64,000 nucleotides of DNA, from NCBI GenBank assembly GCA_003952965.2, contig CM025851.1:8721647-8785646 (forward strand). The letters are read 5' to 3'. Numbering within the stretch: the first letter of the stretch is position 1; every line of letters starts with the position of its first letter. The position numbers were made by a program, and so were the translations under genes. Below are positions 1 to 11,310 of the stretch, piece after piece. Source of the DNA: Morella rubra. Taxonomy: Eukaryota; Streptophyta; Magnoliopsida; Fagales; Myricaceae. The notes below the pieces were generated by a model. The model ran no database searches. It was not told where the DNA came from and worked only from the letters and a program-made list of their open reading frames with translations.

Positions 1-2690
1 AAAATATCGTCAACATAGACTAGCACATAGGCAAGAGTGGTAGATTGATGATATATAAAGAGAGAAGCATCTGATCTGGAAGCTACAAAACCAAGTTGCA
101 GAAGGCGATGACGAAGACGATGAAACCAAGCGCAGGGTGCTTGTTTGAGGCCATATAAGGCCTTGCATAGGCAACACACATAATCAGGATGATCCGGATG
201 AACAAAGCCCAGGGGCTGTTGCATGAAAACAGCCTCGTCCAAGTCATCGTGCAAAAAGGCGTTTTGCACATCAAGTTGTTTGATAGGCCAGCCAGCATAA
301 ATAGAAAGAGCTAGAACCATCCGGATGGTGGAGGGCTTGACAACAGGGCTGAACGTCTCTCTACAATCTAGACCCTCTTGTTGATGATATCCCTTGGCAA
401 CAAGCCTCGCTTTTCTACGCTGAAGAGATCCATCAGCATTGCGCTTTGTGCGAAAAACCCATTTACAATCGACCAGATTCTGAGAGGGAGATGGAGGAAC
501 CAAATCCCAGGTGTTGTTGCTTAGAAGGGCTTGAAACTCTTGACTCATAGCAATACGCCACTCACAGGAGCGAGAAGCCTCTGTATAGAAGCTGGGATCT
601 GCAGAAAAAACAACAGCAGCAAGACAAGAGGACTTGGGTAAAGGCCACCTTACGGTGCCATCAGTGAGACGTTTGGGACATGAGATGTGGCTATGGGACC
701 GAGTATGAATTCTTGGAGGAGGAGGAGTTGTAGTAGGAGAGGTAACAGACTCAAGGAGAGAGTGTGAAAGAGAAGATTTTATAGGGAAAGTAGAGATAGA
801 CAGTTGAGCTGGAGAAGTAGGTGTTGGGCTGGATACAGGAAGCAGTAGAGGTAAGAACGTGTGAGTAGGAGACACGGGCTGAGAAGGTTTTATAGAGGAG
901 AGCCCATGAAAAGGAAAAATCTGTTCAGCAAAACAAACATCATGTGAAATAACAAGTTTGTTTGTAGAGAGGACAAGGCATTTGTAGCCTTTATGGTCTG
1001 GACTGTAACCCATAAAAACAGCTCGACCAAATACCCAAAGAAATTGATAATCGGGCTCACGTTGAAAAAGAAGAAAATGAGGAGAAGTTGACCCAAAGTA
1101 GGACTGGGAAATCTATTAATAAGATAGACAGACGTAGTAAAAGCCTCAGGCCAGTATTTGAAGGGCATAGTAGAGTGGGCTAATAGAGCAAGGCCCGTTT
1201 CAACGATATGCCTGCATTTGTGTTCAACGGTGCCATTTTGAGCATGAGAGTGAAGGCAAGAGAGTCTATGAGTGATGCCAAAAGAGACAAGATGAGGTTG
1301 GAGAGAACGAAACTCACCACCCCCATTAGTCTGAATAGCAATAATTTTTGTGGAACACAGATTCTCAATAAACCGTTGAAAAGCAATAAAAGTAGGAAGA
1401 ACATCTGATTGTATTGAAGTGGAAACAACCAAGTGAAGCGGCTGAAATCATCAACAATAGACAAGTAAAAATGAAAACCAGAAACTGAAGTAACAGGGCT
1501 GAGAAGTAAGGAAGCCGATGACTCTTTGCTCTGCAACAAGCTGGACAGAGCTGAGAAGTAGTGGAGACACTAGAGAGGTGAGTGGAGGATAAAACTTGGT
1601 GAATGACATGGAAGGCCGGATGACCAAGACGCGCATGCCAGTTGGGAGAGGTAGCAGCAGAGCTGGTGGAGGTGGACAAAGCCTGAGGAGGTGACGAACT
1701 GGAGGGAAAAATGTAAAGGCCATTATGGGTGTGGCCTTGGAGAAGAGTTGTCCCCGTAGCGCAATCCTTGACAGAAAAACCATGTGAGTGAAAATGAAAA
1801 TAGACATTATTATCTGCACAGAATTGACGAACTGAGAGTAAATTTTTGGTTATCTCAGGAACATAGAGAAGATGGTGAAGAAAAAATCTCAGGAACATAG
1901 AGAAGATGGTGAAGGGAGAGGTGGAGGTGGGAAAGGAGGAAGAGCCAATGTGAGAGATAGACAGAGGCTTACTATCACCAACTCTGAGCTGATCATCACC
2001 AGAGTACTCAGATGCATGAAGATTCAGCTGGGCAAGGTCAGAGGTAACGTGATTTGTTGAGGCAGTGTCAAGATACCATGCTGAGTCAGAACCAGTATTG
2101 CTAGAAGAAGTATAGTAAGAGACGGGAGAGGGAAGAAGTGGTGGTTGGTGAGGCTGTTGGGGTTGCTGAAAGGAGAGGTTGAAACGATGATAACAAGCCA
2201 GTGAAGCGTGACCAAAGCGTCCACAGACTTGACAAGTGGGCTTCTGGTCACCAAAGGAACCACCCTGAGAAAGGGAGAAAGTGTTGTTGCGACGACCATG
2301 GCCTCTACCACGAGAGCCCCGAGGAGGATAACGGCCACCACGACCACCACGAGGAGATGACTGATTTTTGGTCGTGATGTTGGCAGTGAGCTCAATAGAA
2401 GATTGCATAGAGGATTGTTGCAGCTGAAGACGAGCTTCGTAAGTGAGCAGTAAAGCAAATAGTTGTTTGGAGCTGAAAGGATCAGCTTGAGGAGTAGTGG
2501 AGGAGACAAAGGCATCAAACTCCGATCCAAGACTAGCAAGGAAAAACATAACGAATTCTGGTTGAGAGACAATCTTGCCTGAAGCAGCAAGAGTTCGGGC
2601 TCGACGAAAATAATCGCAGATCGAATCAAAACCCTTTTTAAGGTTGAGAATTTATACAAGCAAGTGGTGTGCCCCACAACCAATCATTTG
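1..2690 (-). mobile_element. Ty1/copia LTR retrotransposon, old partial copy
   Basis: On the minus strand the region encodes, from right to left, the later part of a copia gag with a CX2CX4HX4C-type zinc knuckle (near 2190-2240), an aspartic protease region, a GAG-pre-integrase segment (LGHP motif near 1610), integrase, and reverse transcriptase. The window edge cuts it at the RT YVDD motif, encoded in about the first 30 bases. The gag-protease-integrase-RT order is that of Ty1/copia, not gypsy. No LTR is visible at the right side, and the RNase H end and the other LTR would lie left of the window. It is a broken fossil with several breaks. A roughly 30-bp tandem repeat lies near 1855-1915. 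Confidence 0.9.
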
Positions 2691-3082
2691 TGGCTGTGCG
2701 CATATTACAGGTGTGCACCATTCGGTTACAACCAACAAAGAATCAATTGCGTACAGAGGACTAACAAACTATTTCTAGAAGATCCTATACAGCAGAGGTG
2801 CTGAGGTGGATTTCTCACGTGACAGCAGAGGAGGTAAGCAAGGAAGGTCGTGCTTTATCATGCAATGAGTAGCAAACTACGAAGACCAAGTTGTGATCGT
2901 GACATTCCCCAAAAAAATGGAAGAAAAAGAGCGCCCAATTTCCAACTTTTGTTCAGCAAGCACGCAAAAACTAATAGCAATTGCCTTAGATGTTCCTAAT
3001 GAAAAAAAAAAAAAAAAGAAAACAGAAAAACAGAGACCCAACAATCCTTATACGACAGAGCGAGGAAGTAGGAGGTAATTAA

Positions 3083-4957
3083 TCAGAGTGTGGTCTTGAC
3101 TGAAAGTGTCCGACTGCAGCTATAAACTGAGCAGAAGGATTGCAATGCCATCAAGAGCAGGAGACAAATTGCAGCAAGCACTGAGAGAAACTGCCAAGAG
3201 CCAAACACGTAAAGCTTGAAGAATTTTCCAGCTATAACACTCAATCTGCCACTGTGATGCTTGTTCACATCTTGAATCACCTTGTCTAAGAATGGCACTT
3301 TCATCAATTTGACAGACTTGCTCATCCCGTTCCATAGTTTTGACACCTCCTCATCGTTCTTCAGACGGTTCAAAATGATCCCTTTGTCTCTGAGTATTTT
3401 CGCGTCCTCATCGCTATCAATTATACCGTTCATTAATTCTGTGTAACGCGTAAAGATCCCTTTGTCTCTGAGTATTTTCGCGTCCTCATCGCTATCAATT
3501 ATACCGTTCATTAATTCTGTGTAACGCGTAAAGACCAACGGCCCTGATGCATTTGAAGCTTCGTACGCTACCAAGTTTCTCAAAACCACCTCCGTGTTAA
3601 CATCTAAGGTAACGGCGGGGAGGTAAAATGTGGCCGTCTTCGCATCAAAAGCAATGGTGGAGATGCCACCATTTGTGGGTACGAAACGAATCCCGCAGTT
3701 TGCCAGCTCAGTCACAGAAGGGATTGCGATTTCATCCACCGATGGTGGCTGGCTAATGTTATTGGTTGAGCTTGAAGTCTGATTTTCTGGCTTGACTTCT
3801 TCTTTATTTTGGGAGAAAAGGGATTCCACCGGTTGTTTTAAGATTTTTAATCCGGGAAGGCTTGAGAGGATTGTCCAAGGCAATTTTAGAATGAATTTTA
3901 GGGGTTTAGATACTAGTACCTTCTTGATAAGACGTATTGGGCCGCCGTTTAGCTTCTGAACCTGCTTCCAGATGAAATCTAGGAGTTGTTTCACGTAACT
4001 CGAGTCTGCAGAAGAGCTTTCCTTCTCTTGCTTGCCATCATTTTGACCCTCAACTTCGGTAATTTCAGATGGTTCTTCCACTTTGGGAACGATCGTGCCG
4101 TACAAAAAGTCTAGCAAGTGGGAGCCTCCTGAGACCTGAATTTTTTGCAGATCTTGATCCGTCAGCTTGAAAGGTGAAAGCTCTTTGCACAACCCCGTTA
4201 ACATCGAAAGCAGCATATCATCTGCCAATTCTAGCGAGGAGAATTTGAACTCTAACATCTTCCGCAATACAACTAATGGAATTTGGTTCTCAAGCATCAC
4301 CGCATCTCTAAGAATTGCGTTATGCGCTGACTTCGTTCCTGCATAGTCCACCAAGTGCGACATCCTGGATGAAACTCTCGTCAGCGTCTTTCCTTCTTGG
4401 ACGGCGTAAACTTGAAGGAATTCAAGCAGGAACGACGCATCAATGGCCATCATCCACGCCAACGTTTCGCCATTGAAATCCAAGTACTTATGATAGCACG
4501 CTCGGATCATGGAGTCAAGCTTCGTCAATTGGTCAACGACATTTTGGAACTTGAGGCTTTGGAATTGCTTTGCAATTCTTTTCGCTGCCGCTAGCTTATA
4601 CCTCTGCATCTCATAGAGCTCCGGACGCCAATAGTGGTAAGGACCGAGAGCAACTTCCTGTGGGGTATAAGATTCTGGATGACTAGCCAGAAGGGCTTTG
4701 GGGACATTGAAAATGGATACGGGAACTTCTGCATCATCCTCGAGCTCTTCCTCAAGGGTTCGGCGGATCTGAATGACCCATCGAAGCTCATCAAACTTGT
4801 TGGAATCAGATTGTGAAGACATCGTGGGTTGGGGAGAAGACATATTGGTTGTTGTCCAAGGAGAAGCTTTTGATGTTGTGGCAGTTATGGTGCATTGAGT
4901 GATGAGGGGAGTTAGCAGAACAAGGCTTTTATTGGCCTGAGCCTCACATGCAGACAT
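3083..4957 (-). CDS. DUF247 (UPF0481) membrane-anchored protein, intact copy
   Basis: A single-exon ORF of 624 residues starting at a true ATG. It has the plant DUF247 layout: an N-terminal VSIFNVPKAL segment followed by YTPQEVALGPYHYW, the long alpha-helical middle with LENQIPLVVLRKML, a C-terminal 'GISTIAFDAKTATFYLP' region, and one hydrophobic segment near residues 590-612 (VLAAICLLLLMALQSF) that should anchor it in a membrane. The role of most DUF247 proteins is unknown; in grasses, members determine self-incompatibility at the S and Z loci. Oddly, 26 residues (beginning FTRYTELMNGI) occur twice in tandem because of a 78-bp duplication that is absent from the copy at 14502-16298. The protein is slightly longer than usual for the family. 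The gene reads towards the copia fossil. Confidence 0.9.
   Translation of the reverse strand: MSACEAQANKSLVLLTPLITQCTITATTSKASPWTTTNMSSPQPTMSSQSDSNKFDELRWVIQIRRTLEEELEDDAEVPVSIFNVPKALLASHPESYTPQEVALGPYHYWRPELYEMQRYKLAAAKRIAKQFQSLKFQNVVDQLTKLDSMIRACYHKYLDFNGETLAWMMAIDASFLLEFLQVYAVQEGKTLTRVSSRMSHLVDYAGTKSAHNAILRDAVMLENQIPLVVLRKMLEFKFSSLELADDMLLSMLTGLCKELSPFKLTDQDLQKIQVSGGSHLLDFLYGTIVPKVEEPSEITEVEGQNDGKQEKESSSADSSYVKQLLDFIWKQVQKLNGGPIRLIKKVLVSKPLKFILKLPWTILSSLPGLKILKQPVESLFSQNKEEVKPENQTSSSTNNISQPPSVDEIAIPSVTELANCGIRFVPTNGGISTIAFDAKTATFYLPAVTLDVNTEVVLRNLVAYEASNASGPLVFTRYTELMNGIIDSDEDAKILRDKGIFTRYTELMNGIIDSDEDAKILRDKGIILNRLKNDEEVSKLWNGMSKSVKLMKVPFLDKVIQDVNKHHSGRLSVIAGKFFKLYVFGSWQFLSVLAAICLLLLMALQSFCSVYSCSRTLSVKTTL
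3377..3532. repeat. 78-bp in-frame tandem duplication within DUF247
   Basis: Two adjacent 78-bp units (3377-3454 and 3455-3532) look identical by eye. Because 78 is a multiple of three, the reading frame is kept and 26 residues are repeated near the C-terminal third. The paralogue in unit B has one unit, so the duplication most likely arose in this copy. Confidence 0.95.
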
Positions 4958-5500
4958 TCCTATGTTTAATGACCTTGAATACGACTACTTGCTATAAACA
5001 ATTGAACATGCTTTTCTCGCCCTTGTATTATCTTAAATCTTGGGAGAATCTTTACGTTTTTCTTCTCTTTGTACTCATTTTGAACCAAGTGTGACTCGAG
5101 ATAGATTTATAGAGCTGCATGAGCTACATGTGCTATAAGATAGAATAGTCCAAAAAAAGAAAGTCGTAGTTTTGTGACATTTGCCTAACACCATACATCA
5201 GGTGGGGAAACATTTTGAGTTGGATCCAATCCCACGCTCTGACGAGAAGCCAGTCCAGGGATCGATCTTGCCATTCGATACACACACCTTCGTATATAAA
5301 AACAGCGAAAGACAGGAAGCCAACTTGTATCTATGGGAGATTTATTTTATTTGATCTTTCTTTATTAATTTGCTACACTTTGCAATTTGAGGCACAGATG
5401 GAAATACAAGTGGGTTTCGTAACAAAAGGAAGGAATTTTTACTGTATCCCATATGGTGAGAGCAGGACAAGCAATAATTTGAAACCACAACGAGCAATTT

Positions 5501-5652
5501 TTTTTTTTTGAGAAAGTCTTAATCCATCTATTAAGTCTAAGATTAGACTCTACTCTCTCACAATTATCTCAATTTATTTTACTTGAACTCTCGACCTGAA
5601 GGCTAGTGAATATTAGGTGGTACCAATTGGACTAAAACCCCCCCGGCCAATT
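5501..5652 (-). mobile_element. tRNA-derived SINE with target-site duplication
   Basis: Read on the minus strand, the element starts with a G/C-rich run, then an A-box-like TAGTCCAATTGGTA and a B-box-like GGTCGAGAGTTCAAG about 35 bases later, and ends in a poly-A tail (poly-T at 5501-5510 on plus). It is flanked by AGCAATTT on both sides (5493-5500 and 5653-5660). The homologous sequence near 24270-24290 lacks it, so it entered unit A after duplication. Length (about 150 bp), pol III boxes and tail fit a plant SINE. Confidence 0.8.
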
Positions 5653-5660
5653 AGCAATTT

Positions 5661-7496
5661 GATTTGCCCATATGTCCACATACATAATTGATGTATACAG
5701 GTACGTCTATTGGCCCTATTGAATCACGTTTTTAGCGTGAAACCAAGAGAGAAAAGTAAAGATGTTTTGCTCCGGAGAAAGTCAAGAAGGAGACCATGGC
5801 TTGAATTGCTCTTCGTGTTTTTTGTGCACTGTGGATCTGCCCCCTAATTTTACCTCCTTTTTTTGTTCAAAAAATTCGGTTGTCATTCGACATAAAAATG
5901 ATTTCGTTGTGGTCGCCAGAGAATTATAAGTTTCTGTAAAATTAGGATAAAAATGTCGCAAAAGTCCAACCGACCTATCAGTTTTTGGTGTTGCATTTCA
6001 CATGTTGATTTAAGAAGAGTGTAGAATCAAAGTTCTATGCTACTTTTGTCATAGTTCCACCAATCATGGAATTCGATTCTCTCTCTTCAAACCAAAGGGA
6101 AAACGACTCTGTAGCTTGTCTAAGTTGACGGGGCTCCATATTATCGCTGAATTTTCAGGCCCTTTCTCAATTGCTAAAGAAGAAGACGAAAAATTCTCTG
6201 CCCTTACAAATCTCTGACAATATTTCCTTGCAGCAAAATGAAACGTCGTCTAACCAAAGGTGGACATCGTTCCAGGTTCCACCTTCAGGTCTAATGGTAG
6301 TTCAAGCTGTAGTCGATAACAAACCTGACGCCTTCTCTAGCCACCACACCCCCCATCTTATGTGACAAATTCACCTTGGGGTGCACATGATAACTCGCTA
6401 GCAAGCAATGATTTTACTGCTGCCAAAGCTAGTCAGAATTGTTTTCGGATGAGTTTAGGAACGACGTCACCAAGAACCTTCATAACTGCCTTCAAACAGT
6501 GCATTTGCTCATCTGCTGCCCTGCAGTATGTGCCAGAGTTACTCTGTGCTAATCGAGGGCAAGCATTAATTAAGGAAGCCGGTGCCACTGGCTGGCTCAA
6601 TAGCCATACCAAATAAGTAATGTGGAAACAAGAAGGGAACGGGGGATGAAGAAGAACCAAAAAAAAAAAACTTGCTGTAAATTCTGAAAGTGGAAGTGAG
6701 TTCACAACTTAACTAAAAAGTACCAAAATCTGCTTACCAACGCTTGCCAAGAATTTGATCAAGATTACAAGTTGAGATCTTAGATACCCATATGATCTAG
6801 AGTGTCCACTTAGTAGTGTTTCCCACCAAATATCAGCGAATGTTCATACAATCATGGGAATTTTTCACTCAGAAAAAAAAAAAAACGAAAAAAAAAAGAA
6901 TCAATTCACCCATGGATATATATATATCTCGGTCTCTAGATTCATGCAGAGAAGATGAGATAAGAAAGGGTATGGTATCCACTTTCTGATTTTTTAAGGA
7001 TCTCAACTTTCAAGATCCAAATGGTATCCTCAGATGCCTCTCAAACAATAAATGTCAACAACTGGTTCAAGTTAATAAAATTCATTTAACCACTCTACAC
7101 ATTTTCAAAAGAATGCACCAACGACTACTGAGAAAAAGAATGAGATTTATACCTAGGCTTGTACGGAGGATACCAATATGCTTCAAGTAAAAACCATCCA
7201 CTTTTGAACAGGGAGTAAGCATCCACGTTAGTGACCATCACAAATACACTGCATAACATTTACAATTGCACCAAACTCTTTCACTGGCATGGCCTAAAAC
7301 CTTCTTGCTAGCAGTCTTCACTATGATCATGAAGCATACCCACCTCGCGCGTGAGTGCTAACCATCATCCAAATTGAACCCATAGAGTATCAATTTATTC
7401 CCAGCCACAGATTATTGATCAAACCAGGCACATCTGTGATCTGTCAGTTTTATGTCCGCCAATTACATACAATACCAGCATTGACAAAATTGCTTC
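5661..7496. other. Intergenic stretch between DUF247 and PPR
   Basis: No gene can be supported here. Short ORFs at 6171-6616 and on the other strand at 6433-6705 overlap each other and match no family I recognise. Around 6480-6620 the composition is more balanced than in its surroundings and could be an eroded exon. Poly-A runs occur near 6660 and 6880. The last part serves as the 3' region of the PPR gene. Confidence 0.5.
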
Positions 7497-8849
7497 TCAA
7501 AAATCCCTGTCAAGCGATCCTCTACTCAAAATCTCTCTTCCAAGCTCAACCCTTGGTTTAGCTGATAACCCTTTTGCTAACATCTCTTCATCATACTTCC
7601 GGGCCATATCTACCATTCCTTTCTCCACCAGAGCATCAATCAAAGCATTGTAAGCAGACTCATCTGGACTACAACCAAGTTCCTCCATCTTCTTCCACAC
7701 AATAAAAACTGGCCGAAGAAACCCCCATCTCCCAAATTTTCGAAGAAGCAGTATGTACGTGTCCAACCTTGGACGAATCCCACTTTCAATCATCCTATCG
7801 AACAGTAGAAGAATCTCTGTAGGCTTCTCGTGACACTTCAAAATGCAGCTGTATGTGATCACATCCGGAATGCAACCTTTCTCAGGCATTATGTCAAGCC
7901 ACTCAGAAGCCTCCTTATATCTCCCATTTTCACAGAAAAGCTTTATAATTGTATTATAAGTCACAACGTTAGGCTTACAACCCAAGTCCCTCATTTCCCT
8001 AAACAGCCGAACCGAAGAATCCACACCCTCTGAAAGACCAATTGCACGAATAACCGTATTATACACCACTACATCCAACCTTATCCCCTTCGTCTTCATC
8101 TCCCTGTACAATTTCACAGCCTTCCATGGCTTTCCGCTTTTGCACATTATATCCATATATATGGAATATGAATGCGAATCTTTACAAATACCCTTATTAT
8201 CCATCTCTTCCCAAAACTCCCTACACTTACCCCACCAACCCATCTTAAACCACCCCCGAAGAATCATATTGTGAATCTTCGTATTGTTCACATCGACAAT
8301 AACCTTCTTTTTCTTCCCAAAACAGAGTTCTTGGGCCTCAATCACATGCTTGTGCTCGCATAACGCGTCAATAAGAATGGAAAACGACACCTCATCTTTC
8401 AAATCAAACTCGTCTAATGAATCATACACATCTATAGCTTCATTGACTAAATGGGCACATATATAGCGCTTAAACAATATACGAAACGTGGCATGGTTCG
8501 GCCTCGATAATGGGTTTATTTTCATCCGTCGAATTAAGTCCCAAGCGAGCTCGAATTGGAAGAACTTACCAAGAATGTCGAGCATACGGTTGTAAGTATC
8601 GGTGTTGTGTTGGAAATGGAACTGGGTTTCGACCCAGTTGAAGAACTCGAACGCGCGATTCCAGTCATTGCGGTAAGAGGACAGGGTCTCACAGACAGTG
8701 GTAGGGTCCGACCGTGACTCCGGGGAGTTGGAGTGGGAAGCTGTATGGGGTTTGTTGGAGAAATATCGAGGAGACGGAGAAAGGAGGGATCGAGAGTGAA
8801 AGAGAAGAGGGAAGGGCCTAAGGAGTCTGCAGTTGGTCGAAGGAAGCAT
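7497..8849 (-). CDS. P-class pentatricopeptide repeat protein, mitochondrial
   Basis: An intronless ORF of 450 residues from a true ATG at 8849. The first 35 residues are rich in Arg, Ser, Leu and Phe with few acids (MLPSTNCRLLRPFPLLF...), as in a mitochondrial presequence. About ten 35-residue PPR motifs follow from roughly residue 83 to 435, for example VVVYNTVIRAIG, VVTYNTIIKLFCENGRYKEA and ESAYNALIDALVEKG. There is no E, DYW or SMR domain, so it is P class: an organellar RNA-binding protein for stability, splicing or translation. Sequence and length recall Arabidopsis At1g80550 (for example the ILRGW, KMGWWGKC and YSIYMDIMCKSGKPWKAVKLY stretches). The target RNA is unknown. A decayed copy of the first 83 codons and upstream region lies at 24778-25157. 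Confidence 0.93.
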   Translation of the reverse strand: MLPSTNCRLLRPFPLLFHSRSLLSPSPRYFSNKPHTASHSNSPESRSDPTTVCETLSSYRNDWNRAFEFFNWVETQFHFQHNTDTYNRMLDILGKFFQFELAWDLIRRMKINPLSRPNHATFRILFKRYICAHLVNEAIDVYDSLDEFDLKDEVSFSILIDALCEHKHVIEAQELCFGKKKKVIVDVNNTKIHNMILRGWFKMGWWGKCREFWEEMDNKGICKDSHSYSIYMDIMCKSGKPWKAVKLYREMKTKGIRLDVVVYNTVIRAIGLSEGVDSSVRLFREMRDLGCKPNVVTYNTIIKLFCENGRYKEASEWLDIMPEKGCIPDVITYSCILKCHEKPTEILLLFDRMIESGIRPRLDTYILLLRKFGRWGFLRPVFIVWKKMEELGCSPDESAYNALIDALVEKGMVDMARKYDEEMLAKGLSAKPRVELGREILSRGSLDRDF

Positions 8850-9039
8850 TCTAGTCCTTCGAGTTTCGAGTTTCGTCCGAAAGCCGAAGCTTTGCGAAAA
8901 CAGTCTAGGTTGCGCTTTACTGTCAATTTGGCTCGGGTGTATAGCGAGGAAAATGATTTTGGCTCGGCTGCTCCGAATCTATCCGAATCGGATCACTTTT
9001 TTCTAGGCTAACTGAAAATGTTCAAAATTTCTGTTTTGA

Positions 9040-9688
9040 CCCGGCTGAGTGATAAAAATAATCATCAGAAATTAATGCCTAGTTGTCAAATTTTATGTAT
9101 TTTACGTTTTGCGCCAGCTTACTTCTTTTCGCCTGAATAATAGCAAGATTACCTAGAAAAAAAGAATAATAGCAATTAGCAAGATTAATAAATTTTGGGT
9201 ATTTTCTTTGTTGGGCTTGGGTGCTCAAAACCCGAACTGTTTTTACAACTTTATAGCCTAGTCATACGGCGGGTACAGAATGGTCCAAGCTCAAGGGCTG
9301 TCCTGTAGCAGTAGGTTCAGCAACGCCATGCCAAGCAGATATGCCCGAGCAAGCGCTCCAAGAAACAACCCCGCTTGAGTACCACACAATGAGCCTCCAG
9401 TCTCCGAGGATTGGATGATCATTCCAAAACCACGTTTTTGGTACTTCTTTGGTATCCTTTGTTTTTCTCCAAGCAAAAGATAAAAACGTCCTTAAATCTA
9501 ACCCAAACACTTGTATCCCTGGGAGCAAGAATATGCCTTCCAACAAGGAAAGTCCACAGACTTTTCGTTAGTACCGTATACCCAAAACAAAACAACACAA
9601 GGTGCATGAGTTGTAAGAATAGATACGAGCACTTATTTATCAAACTTATTGAAACCACCCAAAAGAAGTATAATTAAGTTCTTCCGAG

Positions 9689-9690
<2 letters not shown>
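9040..9690. repeat. Duplicated noncoding block (unit A copy)
   Basis: The block matches 32774-33394 in the same orientation at about 95% by eye over 9240-9690, with small indels. Both strands have short overlapping ORFs (for example 9262-9546 minus, with WFWNDHPILGDWRLIVWYSSG), but neither resembles a family I know, and frames are not consistently preserved between copies. In unit B the block sits about 250 bp upstream of the IPMDH start codon, so it may be a copy of the region between PPR and IPMDH, including distal promoter sequence. Confidence 0.7.

Positions 9691-9691
<1 letters not shown>

Positions 9692-9727
<36 letters not shown>
9692..9727. repeat. (AT)n microsatellite at duplication boundary
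   Basis: About 18 uninterrupted AT units. The paralogous site in unit B (33375-33392) also carries an AT run, shorter, and homology between the units stops there in both. Confidence 0.9.
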
Positions 9728-9729
<2 letters not shown>

Positions 9730-9959
9730 AACTTATTGCCTCGCCCACAATTGGACCGCATGGAGGTAAGCTCTTTGTCCACGCAAAGAGCACTTGACTT
9801 TGATCATTCCTACAATTTACAAATTGCCGCCACCAAAACAAAGGAAGAATGTAAATTTACCTTCCAACAATCCTGCGGAGGAGGGGACCACGCCCGAAAG
9901 CCTTGGTGCTGAGTGACTCAAGACTTCCTTCCATGCCAGAGAATGTTCAAACAAGAGCG

Positions 9960-10260
9960 CACGGGTTTTAGAGATTAGAAGTGAGGCCTCGAGGCGTCCA
10001 AGACCAAATCATGGTGAACAATCTGATCCTAGTAAACCAGATAGAATCCACAAGAATTGCATGCAGCAAATAGAATAACAAGCTGGAGGTCACCCACAGG
10101 GAGCTGCAAACTCACAGGAGCTAACAAAATCGCCTTAATCCACTCCGCAATGCTTCGAGAATTCAGCGCCTGAATATTCACTACCCAAGGAGACTAGTTT
10201 AAAGAAAAAGAAACAAGGGCCAGCTTGTCATTGATGTCCGAACAGCTCAGTCTTCCATGT
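9960..10260 (-). mobile_element. Degenerate LINE-like fragment
   Basis: On the minus strand the reading SIAEWIKAILLAP followed by GDLQLVILFAACNSCGF and DQIVHHDLV resembles the region after the reverse transcriptase of plant LINEs (pattern W..I..P, then F..FA....D.IW..RN...H). A stop interrupts it. No tail or target-site repeat is visible, so limits are approximate. Confidence 0.4.
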
Positions 10261-10329
10261 TAACTATGTAACTTTTGCCACTTTGTATTAAAATGCATGC
10301 CACTTTTGCCACTCCCTTGAATCTCGTAT

Positions 10330-10736
10330 TAACAGGTTGGTTTTTTCAGCCTTTGTCTATTCTATTTGGCGAGAGAGGAACCAGAGGTGTTTTGCTAACA
10401 AGGCTAGGCGACTAGTGCATGTGTTGTTGGAGATCATGTCTCTTGTTAAGGCAAGAGTGAGCACATTTGGTAGAATTCAGAAGACAGCCTATAATATTCA
10501 GCTCCTTGCGACGTGGAGTGCTCTCTCTTCTTGTAGTGGGCTGACTTCTATGTTGTTGCAGTCTGTTGTGTTGTAGATTGCTTGGTTGATTAGGTGTAGA
10601 TTTTCTGTAGATTGCTTGTACCCTGGAGGGTGTGTTTATTGGGTTGTTTTTGTTACCCTTGTATCTTTTCTTTGACTTTTTGCCGTTTTGGGAATATACT
10701 GACAGTTACCAAAAAAAAAAAAAAAAAAAAAAAAAA
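10330..10736 (+). mobile_element. 5'-truncated LINE (L1 type), 3' end with poly-A tail
   Basis: The ORF at 10337-10576 ends a plant LINE ORF2: FVYSIWRERNQRCF is the usual C-terminal WRERN motif, followed by a basic/hydrophobic stretch. About 135 bp of 3' UTR with a GTTT-rich end follow, then an A26 tail at 10711-10736. The 5' part is missing, as is typical for LINEs. The tail is the insertion point of the MULE that begins at 10737. Confidence 0.75.
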
Positions 10737-10950
10737 GTTAATTACAAAAATCTTCCTCAAACTTTCTCACTTATCTCAAACTCCTCCTAATCTTTAACTC
10801 GTGTCAATCCGTCCCCTTAAAATTACTTAAACGTTACATTTTTGTTTTTGACTCATTTTTAACGATGTCGTACTAAGTTTTCCATCCCACGTGTGTATCA
10901 CGTGAACTCCCTTATATTAAAAGACAAAACTACCCCCAAAAACCCATTTA

Positions 10951-11310
10951 TTAGTTGAAACAATTCTCCGGGGCAAACTTGGCCGCCGACCTCATCGGCT
11001 CTGATTTGCACCGTGTCAGCACCAATGGCTCGTACCCTTTGGAGCCCACCAGCTTCTGCTCTATCACACTAGCCATCGATGCACCGGCTCTCGGAGCTGT
11101 TGAACCCGCTAGGAACAAACACGAAGATCGCGGCGGCTGCAACTGCTGTTTTGCTGGGCGCTTAGTGTTGGAGTCCTCCGTGGTGACTAGTTTTCTGACC
11201 TGATCTCTTCCGTTCGTTTGTTTGACGGTTCTCTCTACGAGGCATCGTATGAAGTCTGTGATGCAAACCCAGTGGCATGTTTGGCAATAGATTTCCACAA
11301 AAAGCAAAAC
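10951..11310 (-). pseudogene. Possible captured gene fragment (LTRCKSEP motif)
   Basis: The minus strand reads through with a C-terminal part GYEPLVLTRCKSEPMRSAAK and an upstream Arg/Lys/Gln-rich stretch. Such an LTRC(K/R)S(E/A)P motif followed by a Met/Arg/Ala-rich tail recurs in uncharacterised plant proteins, as far as I recall. GC content is well above that of the TIRs on either side. I read it as host coding sequence picked up by the MULE; the donor gene is not identified. Confidence 0.4.

Larger units (their letters stand above)
2878..9727. repeat. Segmental duplication unit A (intact copy)
   Basis: This stretch holds DUF247, the PPR gene and a noncoding block. Its parts recur in the same order and orientation at 14278-16605 (DUF247 and upstream), 24104-24290 (DUF247 upstream), 24778-25370 (PPR 5' end and upstream) and 32774-33394 (noncoding block). 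Homology starts at a shared CTACGAAGACCAAG sequence (2878 and about 14276) and ends at an AT microsatellite in both units. By eye DUF247 is nearly identical between units, while the other parts differ by roughly 5-8%. Confidence 0.85.

Noticed and set aside
1208-2060. Plus-strand ORFs (1208-1408, 1872-2060) within the copia element
   Set aside because: They are antisense shadows of the element's coding strand.
9262-9658. Overlapping ORFs in the duplicated noncoding block, in both units
   Set aside because: Frames are not kept consistently between the two copies and no known domain is recognisable, so I treat the block as noncoding.
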